From Dallia pectoralis (lineage: Eukaryota > Chordata > Actinopteri > Esociformes > Umbridae), in assembly GCA_029465975.1 (NCBI GenBank), contig CM055746.1, positions 1,815,001 through 1,879,000 of the forward strand: a stretch of DNA of 64,000 nucleotides. Reading direction: 5' to 3'. A program made the position numbers and the translations under genes. This document shows, one piece after another, positions 39,001-50,122 of this stretch (positions are counted from its first letter, which is position 1; every line of letters begins with the position of its first letter). Under the pieces are notes generated by a model. It was not told the DNA's origin. It saw nothing but the letters and a program-made list of their open reading frames with translations, and searched no databases.

Positions 39001-42000
39001 CGATCAGCACTTTTCCATTCATCGGGTCTAATAAGGACATGATGGGGGACCTACCCCTGACAGCTGGCCCACAGGTATTTGAGATCCTTGCGTCAGGTGA
39101 CATGTCTTGTGTGATGAGACAGAATGAGGAGAATCGTTGAGGTCCTCTGTCTTGATCTGAGAACCAATCACAATGCAGTATTATTCACTGTACAACTTCT
39201 GGATGGACAAAAATACCTCAGTACATCTACATTGTCTAATTATCCCCATTGTAAGACCAGGTTGATATTAGGCATAGAGATGTAGAGAGATGTGTGTGTG
39301 TGTGCGTGTCTGTGCGTGTGTGTGCGTGCGTGTCTGTGTGTGTGTGTGCGTGTGCGTGTGTGTGTGGACCGGTTGGGTTAGGCTGCTGGACTTGTTAAAC
39401 AAGATACAAACTGTGATAAAACACCCTCCCCTCAGGCAGAGCTCTATGCAAATATTTTGGCTAAGCTCTCGGCAGTTCCTGTAACCCCCAGGTTTAAAAC
39501 AATAAACTGCCCTTTAAAATGATCCCGATGCCAACGTGACAGGCATCGTTTAGGAATGATAATACACAGAAGTAGTAGTGATTGGTAAATATTTTCAGGT
39601 ATGTACACAGAAAATGTTTATTCTCTATGTTGAACTGACGTGCCCTGTTGCAGTGTGAAAACATAATCTGATCTGCAGTTGTATTCATGTAACATAATAC
39701 TAGAGATTGTAACGTTTTTCACACAGACCGGAGTTCAAATGACACCAATATTTTTGATGCAAAATGAAATCTTACATGGACAAGATCAAGTGCATCAAGG
39801 CACATCACATAAAATAAGAACTTCACAAGGGTATCTATATTATACATATTATAAGCAATTATATTTCTATTCATTCCGTTTTGGACAGAACATTGCAGTC
39901 ATTTAAAACAAATCTCATTCATGGAGACCTCATCTGAAGTCAGAGGTTTTTACGTTTCTATACTTACTTGTCTGTTAAAGTCAATTCCATTTTGTTCAAT
40001 GTCTGCAGGAAAAGTAAACACACGTTACTAGACAGTCAAATATTACAACGTCACCCAACCCCAGGCATATCAGTAGTTTGAAACTGTTGGTCAAGCAGTG
40101 CTCTATAGATATCGGTAAAATGAAGCTACAAAATGGAGTAACAGGCAAACTGATGAATAAGCCATGAGTAATTGTACATTACTAGAAATGCTTTATAAAA
40201 TGTAATACGTTTTATAATTGTATTGTAAGTTGTAACGTCAAAAACGTCACACATGGGATCTATACATGTCAACGAAATACTTTCTAGTCAAACATGAAAA
40301 ATATCAATATTCAGGACAACAACAAACATTTGTACATTCGTCTTAATTTAGGCTATAATGTAAAATAATATCCAAGCGGCAGCAATATGGATAAAACACC
40401 CTCGTGTGATTTCTGCCATTTAGGAAACTGGCACACGCGAATAAACGATGATGACACGAGAGATAAACAGACAGTTCAAAGGTCGACTGTGCCAGGGTAA
40501 TCTTCCATCATTTGAATTTCAAATGGATCCTCTGGGAGTTTGTGGTGAGCTTTGTGCCTGCTGGACCCACGGTATGGAAATAATACCCCCCCCCCATCAT
40601 CAACCGTCTCAGGCCTAACTTCCAGTATGGAAATGATGGAGCCATGCAAATCAGCTGCGTCGCCGTGGCAACCTTTCCAGGGCCTTCCATTGTGCTTTTT
40701 ACATCCCCCTAAAGAGTGTCACTCAGATTATTACCATCATGGAACTCACATAGAACTGGAGACATTTAATAAAACATTATATTATCGCTGTATTCTTATT
40801 GCATTGTTATTATTCACGGTTGCCTGGCAGCATCCAATTATTATTCATTCAATTACATTTGACCAAGACTGGAGTTGATCACATTATGCATCCGTCGATA
40901 AAAATGTGTTTGTTTTAACTCCCATGTAATGGTAATATCACAATTAACTCTGTTGCAAAACAACTCTGAATAAGTGTATTCTACTTTGCTTCACATAATG
41001 CAAAGTGTCATTATTAGGTACTAGATTCAGGTACACACTTAATTACAGGTTTCCTCCAGAATGCCATCTGCCATAATGTCATCTGACTTCACCTGATTCT
41101 CCCCAACAAACCAAAGCCAAAGGACACGAGACAAAGTCACAGGGTGTCCTACACCTAAGATCTGTCAATGCAAAATAAACATACTTAAGTGGAGACTCTA
41201 AGAAGGTTTCTGAGAGTGTTTCCAATTACACTAGCCTTATTAAATCAACAATATGTTTTGTGATGTTATGGTTACAAACATATTGGTATGCATGGATGCA
41301 TGTGGCATTCTGTCAAATTACAGAAAAACACCTAAGTTGTTCCTGTTGTTGACATATCTCTGCCCTGTGATTGGCTAGAATGGTTCCATCTAATCTGTTT
41401 CCTGAGTCTTTATTTTGTCATTGGGTAGACTACGTCTGGGGCTCTTTATATGGGAGATCCCCATGTTCCACACATTCCTATTATATAGGTTGTTGAATAA
41501 TTACAGATATATCCCAGCAATATTTAAACTGTGTATTTTGAGGATTTGTGATAGAGAACAGATGTTTGAACAGATGTTTGTGTATGGAGAAATAAGTCCA
41601 TACCATCAGGCATCCGGATTGGATCAGAACCAGTGATGGTGGAGCCCCATAGATGATCTAGATTAACACAACCCGGGGTACCCCGTGCCACCCCTAGATA
41701 AACACAACCCGAGTACCCTGTGATACCCCTAGATTAACACAACCCAAGTACCCTGTGATACCCCTAGATTAACACAACCCAAGTACCCTGTGATACCCCT
41801 AGATTAACACAACCCGGGGTACCCCATGCCACCCCTAGATTAACACAAGCCGAGTACCCTGTGATACCCCTAGATTAACACAACCCGAGTACCCCGTGCC
41901 ACCCCTAGATTAACACAACCCGGGTACCCTGAGATACCCCTAGATTAACACAACCTGGGTACCCCGTGATACCCCTAGATTAACACAACCCGAGTACCCT

Positions 42001-45000
42001 GTGATACCCCTAGATTAACAAAACCCGAGTACCCTGTGATACTCCTTGATTAACACAACCCGGGTACCCCGTGCCACACCTAGATTAACACAACCCGGGT
42101 ACCCCGTGCCACACCTAGATTAACACAACCCGGGTACCCCATGGCACCCCTAGATTAACACAACCCGGGTACCCTGTGATACCCCTAGATTAACACAACC
42201 CGAGTACCCGGTGATACCCCTAGATTAACACAACCCGGGTTCCCTGTGATACCCCTAGATTAACACAACCCGGGGTACCCTGTGATACCCCTAGATTAAC
42301 ACAACCCGGGTACCCTGTGATACCCCTAGATTAACACAACCCGGGTACCCCGTGCCACCCCTAGATTAACACAACCCGGGGTACCCCGTGCCACACCTAG
42401 ATTAACACAACCCGGGTACCCCGTGATACCCCTAGATTAACACAACCCGAGTACCCGGTGATACCCCTAGATTAACACAACCCGGGTTCCCTGTGATACC
42501 CCTAGATTAACACAACCCGGGGTACCCTGTGATACCCCTAGATTAACACAACCCTGGTACCCTGTGATACCCCTAGATTAACACAACCCTGGTACCCCGT
42601 GCCACACCTAGATTAACACAAACCGAGTACCTTGTGATACCCCTAGATTAACACAACCCGAGTACCCCGTGGCACCCCTAGATTAACACAACCCTGGTAC
42701 CCCGTGCCACACCTAGATTAACACAACCCGGGTAACCCGTGATACCCCTAGATTAACACAACCCTGGTACCCTGTGATACCCCTAGATTAACACAACCCG
42801 GGTACCCCGTGCCACACCTAGATTAACACAACCCGGGTACCCCGTGCCACACCTAGATTAACACAACCCTGGTACCCTGTGATACCCCTAGATTAACACA
42901 ACCCTGGTACCCCGTGCCACCCTTAGATTAACACAACCCGGGGTACCCCTAGATTGACACAGGCGTATGTTACCCAGCAACGCCACATTGGTGACAGCTG
43001 ATTAGATGGTGTTTCGTTGGCTGTTTCCAAACATTTGTAAGTTCCCAGATCTACCTTTACGCTATCCTCAAACACTAACATGTCTCCTAAAGTTATCTGT
43101 TAGGCCACATCATGTTCCCTCCCAGATTCACATTGAGACTAGTACCACACAAGTCCATGATGATTGTCGGAAAAATTCTGAAACCCTACTTTCAAAGATG
43201 ATCTAAAATAACTCCACATACTCTTATATAGCTGGAACTTCAACTGTTTTGTCATCTTTCAGATAAGATGTACCATGTCTAGCTAAGAGCGCAGTGTGAT
43301 ACTGTTTAGCCACTAATTATACTATTAAATGCATCGTATTGGTAGTAATAACAATACCTTACTGTACATGTATATATTTAAGCGGTTTTAAAGACGTTTA
43401 TTGTGCTAACGTTACCAGTCAGCAATAGTTAGCAGCTAGGCTATTGTCTTGCAACATCTAGTTTGTGAATGAGAATAAAAGCCAGTTATCAGCTTGTAAA
43501 GTGTTGCATTATTCATGAGGGAGTGGTTTTACAGGATAATGTGCATTGTTAGCAGTCTTTCCTAGTGGCTACTGTCAAACGGACATTTACCGTACATATT
43601 GTCATGTGGCTAGTCTAATTTAAAGAACAGGGAAGGATGTGAAAGGGTACCAGTCAAAGGACGGGACACACCTTCTCATTCAAGGGTGTTCGCTAATTTA
43701 ACTAGTTTCCACATTCACCAATAATAGGGATGCCCATGAAACAGAACACGTGTCATAGTCATGTGAGAACTAAGCCAGTGTTTATTCGAATACATTTTTC
43801 ATTCTTTAAAGTTGGCAGCAATGCATTTGGCATTTTCCCCAGAAAAGCAAAAATCCCCACAAATGTCGCGTGCTTGTTGGCCGTTTTTCTTTCACTCTGC
43901 AACCCTAATCAAAACATCTGAATTATATTGAGGTTGTGTGATTGTGCAGGCCAGGTCATCTCTCTCCTGCTTGGGTGAAACGGCCCATAAAAAGCCTTCG
44001 GGTTCGGTTGAAATTTTATTGCCTCAAAATGCTGTGGTGAACTGAAATCTAAAAGATATCACCAACGACAAGGCACCCTCACACCTCCATCTGTCATGTT
44101 TGGTCCCCGACATCTGGAGATTATCCACTCTGTCTCATATACAGATACGTTGGTTGGGACCCAAATGATCAGAACAACAAACAGATTAACATCAGATTAA
44201 CATCCATTAATAATGTTCAATAATGTTCTATTGTCAAAGCAAGACTCTGGTAGTAGAACTCTGATATGTGTCTGGTACTAGAACCCTGTGAACCATTCAT
44301 CCAGGCCTCAATCTTAGGTGCAGTTATTTGCCATTTTCAAAGCCAGGTAACTCTGATGAAGTCATTCTCTGCAGCCGAGGGAACTTGGGCTCTTAGATTC
44401 CTCTGGCAGACCTCACAAGAGACAATTTCATCATATTGCTTGATGTTTCCTGCAGCTGCACTTTCAAAGTTCTTGAAATGATCTGGATTGACCTGAGCTT
44501 TATGTGTTGGCGTAACGCTTCTAGCTTTACGTACGTATTATTTATTACTACAGTACACAAATAATGATCTGTCTACACTTGTTTGCTATCTTGTCATTCT
44601 CGGTACACCAACCAGGACACTTTAGGAATGAAAAAAAACTTAAGTGCATTTGACAATAAAAGACTTTGACAATATATTGACAAGTCATGTACTAGAGATG
44701 TAATTCGGTTCCGTCAACAGATTAAACTATTTATGTTGTAATACATATATTATACAAATAATTATACTAATATGATAATATTGCTTGTTAAATTGTGGTC
44801 TTCTTAATCTCAAACATCTGGTCTTGAAGAGTGTAACTCATTACTAATACGTCATAGACAATAAAAAAAGCATCTGTGTTTACGTCCTTTGAGATGACAT
44901 TGATTTAACTTAAGGTCACTGCAGCTAGCGACCGATGCACTTTAAAGACTAACTGTGGTCAGGAATGCATGAGTCCTTAACACAGATGCCTGTTCTTTGT

Positions 45001-46466
45001 GTTTTTGTCAACATAACACTTTAGTGTATTGTAATTTTGTTTGTTTGTTTGTTACCTTTCTTTTCTTACCCTATTGTATTTCTTACCATATTGTATTGTA
45101 ATTATTCCTACATTTTCCAATGTCTACAAGCAATGTTGAAATAGTAATTCAAGCTTGCACAAACGCTACTTTGATGAAACAGTATTTTCAGCCATCGTTA
45201 TAGCCTGGTAAATGCTAACACAGCGTATTAGATTTTATGAAATTGCTGGGCCTAACGTTTGGGTAAAAGCTAGGCAAGTGTGTAAATGCCACACAAGTTT
45301 CAGAAGTCGTGTGGAATCCAATTGTTACTTTTGTAAATAACTAGCCTAGCATGCTAAAGAAAATACATTTTTGTTAAATGATTACTTGTTGCCTATTATT
45401 CATAAATGGTGAGTAAAGTGTATGCCATCTGTTTAGACACGACTTAGTAAAATATTAATTTAAAATTGAGTTACCTGCAAGATTGACAATGAATTGCTGG
45501 AATGATAACTGATGCAGCATGATGATGGAACTTCAAAAAACCCTTTGCCAACTTTTGTCAAAAGAAACCATCCAAACAATGAATTTGCTTCAATACACTA
45601 TACTGTGCTCTCTGGATCCAAGTTCCACATTTCCATTAGGTTCCGTATTTCACCAGATCATTCATGTCAGCTCTCAGCCTGGGGCTGTGGCAGCTTCTCT
45701 GCAAACAGCTTGAGGTACATATAGCACATCCTGGTAGAGCCTCCAACGGACAAAATCAACACATTCAATTTTACAAATGTTCGTTCCGAGTGTTATTAGG
45801 GGAAGATGTGCGCTGTTGACAAGATACTTTCAGCTGGAAAGATTATATTATTTACACAGTGGCAGTCTACATACCACGAACCCAGATATCAGTAAAGGAG
45901 TCTGTTACAAATTCTGAGACACATCTATTGTTATTAAAATGTAGACTAAAGCTAACAAAATAAATGCTCAGATACACCATAACTACAGAAATAAGCATAT
46001 AGAATGAAAACAGCCATAACTGTGTAAAAGTTTGACTTTAAGTATTAAGGGATGGACAGAATCAATCTGTGTGAAAGTATTTAAAAACCCATCTAGTGAC
46101 ACTAAAAACCCTAAAGGATTTCTCAGATATGTTGTAAAAAAAAACAAATGATTACATAATAAAAGTAACATCCTATTAATATTAGGATAATATTGTTACC
46201 TAAAGTGATAATCAATTAACGAAACATTGAAAGGAAATTCTTATTGGCTATGAAAATATGAATACGAAGAAGAAATGTTTAGCAGGTGCAATGGAGAAGA
46301 CACGTCAACATCATCACTTTCCAGGTATATTTGATGATATTTGTTCAGATCGGCTCGACCAGAGATACAAACCAAAAAAAGACAACAAACATTAAGAATC
46401 AAGTAAAACATCCTCACCTGCTTGTCCGTGGTGAACCTCTGTGTGTTCGGCTCCATCTGTGCTCAT
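33034..46466 (-). CDS. pou2f3: POU class 2 homeobox 3 (Oct-11/Skn-1a), 397 aa model
   Basis: Octamer-binding transcription factor; in mammals it specifies tuft and taste-receptor cells and acts in keratinocytes. Exons: 46466-46418, 40002-39968, 39156-39055, 38456-38354, 38239-38151, 38034-37858, 37099-36958, 36601-36468, 34080-33916, 33752-33710, 33306-33195, 33076-33034 (1194 nt, phases consistent). The Gln/Leu-rich N-terminal half includes FNRQ-IKTEDL. The POU-specific domain is about residues 159-232 (DLEELEQFAKTFKQRRIKL to LLEKWLSDA). The POU homeodomain is about 256-313, with the RKRKKRTSIETN arm and recognition helix WFCNRRQKEK carrying the Cys typical of POU factors. The C-terminus SWYRSWNPTPYHH resembles the mammalian end. 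The 46474-46467 sequence reads in frame as an upstream DIK, so a further 5' exon may exist, but I could not find it. Intron 33307-33709 has a GC donor; the 38239 acceptor is a weak AAG. Confidence 0.95.
34818..35560. repeat. 32-bp minisatellite, TCTGCAACATCACCGTGTTC core
   Basis: About 23 units with subtypes (GCGACATCACTG, GCATGACACCG) in a higher-order order. It lies inside the pou2f3 intron that splits the homeodomain. Confidence 0.95.
35617..36137. repeat. 14-bp minisatellite, AGAACTGGTGTAGT
   Basis: About 37 units with scattered GGTATAGT variants, in the same pou2f3 intron. Its minus-strand frame (period 14 residues) is spurious. Confidence 0.97.
36341..36463. repeat. 19-bp minisatellite at the pou2f3 exon 36601-36468 donor
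   Basis: Six or more units of GGCCAGACACAATATCAGA end 4 bases from the splice donor, so the transcript enters the array immediately after GTGAG. Confidence 0.95.
37565..37765. mobile_element. Degenerate SINE-like remnant
   Basis: On the minus strand, AGCCCAGTGGTTAGAGC (about 37588-37604) looks like a box-A tRNA head. On the plus strand, TTGAGCAAGACATTTACC (about 37709) looks like the body of a fish SINE. No good box B is seen. It lies in the pou2f3 intron between the two exons of the POU-specific domain. Confidence 0.3.
39288..39366. repeat. TG/TGCG microsatellite
   Basis: Imperfect TG with GCGTG interruptions, in the pou2f3 intron between exons 40002-39968 and 39156-39055. Confidence 0.9.
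40644..40672. promoter_or_regulatory. Octamer, E-box and X-box cluster in pou2f3 intron
   Basis: Within 29 bases lie ATGCAAAT (40644-40651, POU site), CAGCTG (40652-40657, E-box) and GTCGCCGTGGCAAC (40659-40672). The last fits the RFX X-box consensus of two half sites with a 2-base spacer. The arrangement suggests an intronic enhancer, but function is inferred from motifs only. Confidence 0.4.
41650..42960. repeat. 35-bp minisatellite, TAGATTAACACAACCCGGGT core
   Basis: About 37 units. Many carry GGTACC or CCCGGG, and variants GTGATACC and GTGCCACC are mixed along the array. Confidence 0.97.
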
Positions 46467-46999
46467 CTTAATATCTGTAATGATAAATACTGCTGATTTT
46501 CCTAAAGGATTGTAACTTAGCTGGGACAATGCGGCTCTCAACTCTACCAGTAAAATGATCTTGAGGTTATTCTAATGTGGTGTACTTTCAAATGTTCTCC
46601 CACATGCGATTGCTGTTATAATATTCATAAGTCAGAGGCATTCACCACATTTGATTCAGCTCTCCTCCCTGTTTGAACTCGGTCGAAGTCAAATGAACGC
46701 CAGCTCGATAGAGACTCGCCAAGTTGAGATGGCATGCAATTTCTAACATGTTACATTATTAGTTGAAGGCAAGGATGTACAACTTTAACATCTACTTTCA
46801 ATTAACAACTAAGAATATTCACGATTTACCTGAATTGAAGAATTGTTCTAACAGTGTGCAATATCCCAACAGGAAGAGGAAGTTGTTTCTGTTGGTATCG
46901 AAGTGTCTAAAATCCACTATGCTCATCTGCATTTATCTAAGTGGTTTAGTGAAGGAACATTCACCTATTTTAGTACCCTGCACTGGCAGATACCATGTC

Positions 47000-47048
47000 A
47001 TTTGCATAAGTATCGCAGTGCGCCCTATCGAGTCACAGATCTTTGCAT
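47000..47048. promoter_or_regulatory. Octamer pair upstream of pou2f3
   Basis: ATTTGCAT (47000-47007) is a perfect octamer, and CTTTGCAT (47041-47048) a one-base variant, about 0.53-0.58 kb upstream of the pou2f3 start codon. The pou2f3 product binds this motif, so self-regulation is possible. Confidence 0.35.
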
Positions 47049-47635
47049 AAAACAACAATGGGTCGACTGCAGACTTAGAAAAGTTGCTCTCCAGTCTGTG
47101 TGTAGACCGGGGGATTAATAAATGTAGAGGGAACGCCGCAATTAAATGTTTTGGGAGAGTTGTGGAGGGGACATTTAACTTTATTCTGTACCTGGGAACA
47201 AGATTGAACCCAACCATGGCAAAGACAACATGGGCAGAGTGCCCACATGAGTGTGTACCTTTCTCACTGGGCCAACAGCGCCACAAGCTCAGCGTGGAAA
47301 AAGGTAATGTTTGTTTCAACATTTATGAAACGGGGTCCTTATACTTTGTTCAGTTTTCATGAGGAGATGGCGAGATCTAAAGCACGTGATCAAAAGTATA
47401 TGCTAGTGTTTACGTGAAAACATTGGAAAAATAACATTGCATTTAAAGTATATAGTGAATGTGATCAATGCTGTTTGAGATTCCGCTTATATTGTAATAT
47501 TGTGATTATATGGTAATAACTTCTAATGTTATTAACAGACCTGCTAACATCACATGCAATCTTGAACATACACACTTTCTATGATTGCATAAACGTTCAC
47601 GACTGTAACCTCAAAATAAAGGAGCTATAAATAAA

Positions 47636-48318
47636 GAGCTATGACATACAGAATAGAGCCATGACATACAGTATAGAGCCATGACATACAGTATAGAGCC
47701 ATGACATACAGTATAGAGCCATGACATACAGTATAGAGCCATTACATGCAGTCTAGAGCCATGACATACAGTATAGAGCCATGACATACAGTATAGAGCC
47801 ATGACCTACAGTATAGAGCTATGACATACAGTATAGTGCTATGACATACAGTATAGTGCTATGACATACAGAATAGAGCTATGACATAAAGATATGACAT
47901 ACAGTCTAGAGCGATGACATACAGTATAGAGCGATGACATACAGTATGGAGCTATGACATACAGTATGGAGCTATGACATACAGTATGGAGCTATGACAT
48001 ACAGTATGGAGCTATGACATACAGTATGGAGCTATGACATACAGAATAGTGCTATGACATACAGGATAGTGCTATGACATACAGAATAGTGCTATGACAT
48101 ACAGAATAGTGCTATGACATACAGAATAGTGCTATGACATACAGAATAGTGCTATGACATACAGAATAGTGCTATGACATAAAGAATAAAGATATGACAT
48201 ACAGTATAGAGCCATGACATAAAGAATAAAGATATGACATACAGTATAAAGCTATGACATACAGTCTAGAGCTATGACATAAACATAAAGATATGACATA
48301 CAGTCTAGAGTAGAGCTA
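47636..48318. repeat. 20-bp minisatellite, CTATGACATACAGTATAGAG
   Basis: About 34 units in blocks of variants (GAGCCATG, GAGCTATG with TATGG, GTGCTATG with AATAG), which shows block-wise amplification. Confidence 0.95.
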
Positions 48319-48374
48319 TGACATACATTCTACAAGACCTCCTAACAGCACAGACTCAAAACTCATATACCGTT

Positions 48375-48600
48375 TTAAACAAAAGTGAGTACACTGTAAA
48401 TATTTGGTTATATCTTTTCATGTGACAACACTGAAGAAATGAAACTTAGCTACAATGTAACGTAAAATGTACACTGTTATACAAGCTGTACACTCACTAC
48501 TTCACATTGTAGCAAAGTGTCATTTCTTTAGAGTTGTCACATTAATAGATATAATCTAATATTTATAAAAAGGTGAGGGGTGTAAGTCACAGAACATTTG
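48375..48600. mobile_element. Palindromic MITE-like element related to Tc1/mariner ends
   Basis: The two halves are imperfect inverted repeats. The left arm has TGACAACACTGAAGAAATGA and GCTACAATGTAA; the right arm has CACATTGTAGCAAAG, TCATTTCTTTAGAGTTGTCA and AGATATAATCTAATATTTA. This looks like the two long terminal repeats of a fish Tc1-like transposon joined after loss of the transposase. Confidence 0.6.
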
Positions 48601-48639
48601 TTCGGGAACGATATGAGGAACATGACGATGAAGAGTATT

Positions 48640-48745
48640 GTGCTGTTGACCTGCCTTCCAAACTCCCCAGATCTCAATTTGACCGAGCGTCTCTGGGATG
48701 TGCTGGAGCAAAATGTCCGCAAGGTTGCAGCACAGCTAGCGGAGT
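48640..48745 (+). mobile_element. Tc1-like transposase 3' remnant
   Basis: The text CCAAACTCCCCAGATCTCAA, followed by CTCTGGGATGTGCTGGA, encodes in pieces the SPDLNP...LWDVL region that contains the last catalytic part of Tc1 transposases. Frame breaks and an altered core leave a pseudogene scrap of about 100 bp. Confidence 0.5.
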
Positions 48746-48839
48746 AGGCTGAGAGTGTGCGGAAATGTCCGTGTGAAGATGTGATTTGTTGTTCAACTCC
48801 CAGGATGCTCTCCTCGGAGTCAGCACTAATGTCACACAC

Positions 48840-49060
48840 ACTACTGTCCAAACGTTTGGGGTCACTTAGACATCAGAGTTTTGGTGAGAAAAGTACCATT
48901 AGATTGATCAGAAACACGCTGTAGACATTGTTCACATTACTACTGTAGCTGGGAATGACTGATTTTCATTGGAATCTATTTTTAGCTACCATCAGTCCTG
49001 TGTTATCATGGTACATCAGGGTCGGCTTATCCGAGTTAATCGCTTAAAAGGTCAGTTCAA
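48840..49060. mobile_element. Tc1/mariner-like terminal inverted repeat remnant
   Basis: The segment opens with CTGTCCAAACGTTTGGGGTC and continues through TGATCAGAAACACGCTGTAG and TACTGTAGCTGGGAATGACTG, resembling the end of a Tc1 family widespread in fish. It lies directly beside the two preceding remnants, so three Tc1-related pieces are stacked here between oaf and pou2f3. Confidence 0.5.
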
Positions 49061-50122
49061 TTGTTGATATTTGATTGTGTGGACAATTTAACTTCAAGTG
49101 TTTTTCATTATGCCGTTAAAACAACAAAACTTAATTGAAAGCAAATCCAGTGAATTGTGCTTTTAAGAAAAACACTTTAGATCAATCGTCACCAGATGAG
49201 GAGTGTGATGTCTACATTTCAACAAACCGAATGAGCTTTGCTATATGATAAACCAATAAAAGAAGCATGTATGAAGGCAAGTTTTGATTTAAATTGGCCC
49301 AAGTTCAACACTTTTTAGTAAACATTGCAGAATAATATACACACACATGTATTTGACCCATTACTTTAAACTAATCCAACAAAGTGAAATACTCAGGCTC
49401 CATAAACCAATGGATTACATTAATTTATTGTAAATAACATCCGGTTTAGAATTTATTTTGGTGGTTACACACTATAGATCACATTTTTTCATTTGATAAA
49501 AGCTTTTCCCTCACAGATATGAGAAACTTTACACTACATGAGAAATGATCATATAACAATGACATGCAGAGAAGCGTAAATATTTAAATAAATATATATC
49601 AACCTTTAAAGGATATAAAAAGTTCAGTCCACCTCTTTCAATGTTCAATCCATTATTATTAAGACGGTAAACCTGAGAAAATATTCCGAATAAAAGAGAA
49701 TTAAAAAATATCTGAACAAGAAGGCCCTTCAAGTTCCATCATGTAAGCTGCCTTATAAACATTTCACACCACCAGCCTTTTCAGGTTGGAGACAAGCATG
49801 AGATATGAAAGGAAGTTGACAAGCAAAGCACCATGGGTATTCAACAACATCATAACAATGCCCAGCATTTAATACTTTGTTCCTGTTTGTTTTAATCATG
49901 TTCAGGTGTACTGTTACAGTATACACACTACTGTCTGGTCCAATCCAAACAACACATCGCATATTCCTCTGGCCCAAACACACACGCAGACACGAACAGA
50001 CACGGGGGGGTCCGTTCCTTCACAACAAGGCCACTTATGTAACACTCCTGCCGTACTCATTGTACCTGTGCACGCTAGGCTAAACACCTCCCACGGAAGG
50101 AGCAGAAGGAGAACGTGCTGCT

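Larger units (their letters stand above)
40003..46417 (-). other. pou2f3 large intron, 6.4 kb
   Basis: It contains the 35-bp minisatellite at 41650-42960 and the compact motif cluster at 40644-40672. 42970-46400 is unique-looking AT-rich sequence with no convincing exon or named element. Confidence 0.7.
46475..50122 (-). other. Spacer between oaf and pou2f3
   Basis: It holds the presumed pou2f3 promoter, the 20-bp minisatellite 47636-48318 and three Tc1-like remnants (48375-49060). A minus-strand AATAAA at 49424-49429 could end the oaf 3' UTR. No additional gene is supported. Confidence 0.6.

Noticed and set aside
46933..47322. 129-codon minus-strand frame upstream of pou2f3
   Set aside because: No recognisable domain. 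A trial exon ending CCCAG before GTACAG (about 47190) would create a stop when joined to the pou2f3 exon.
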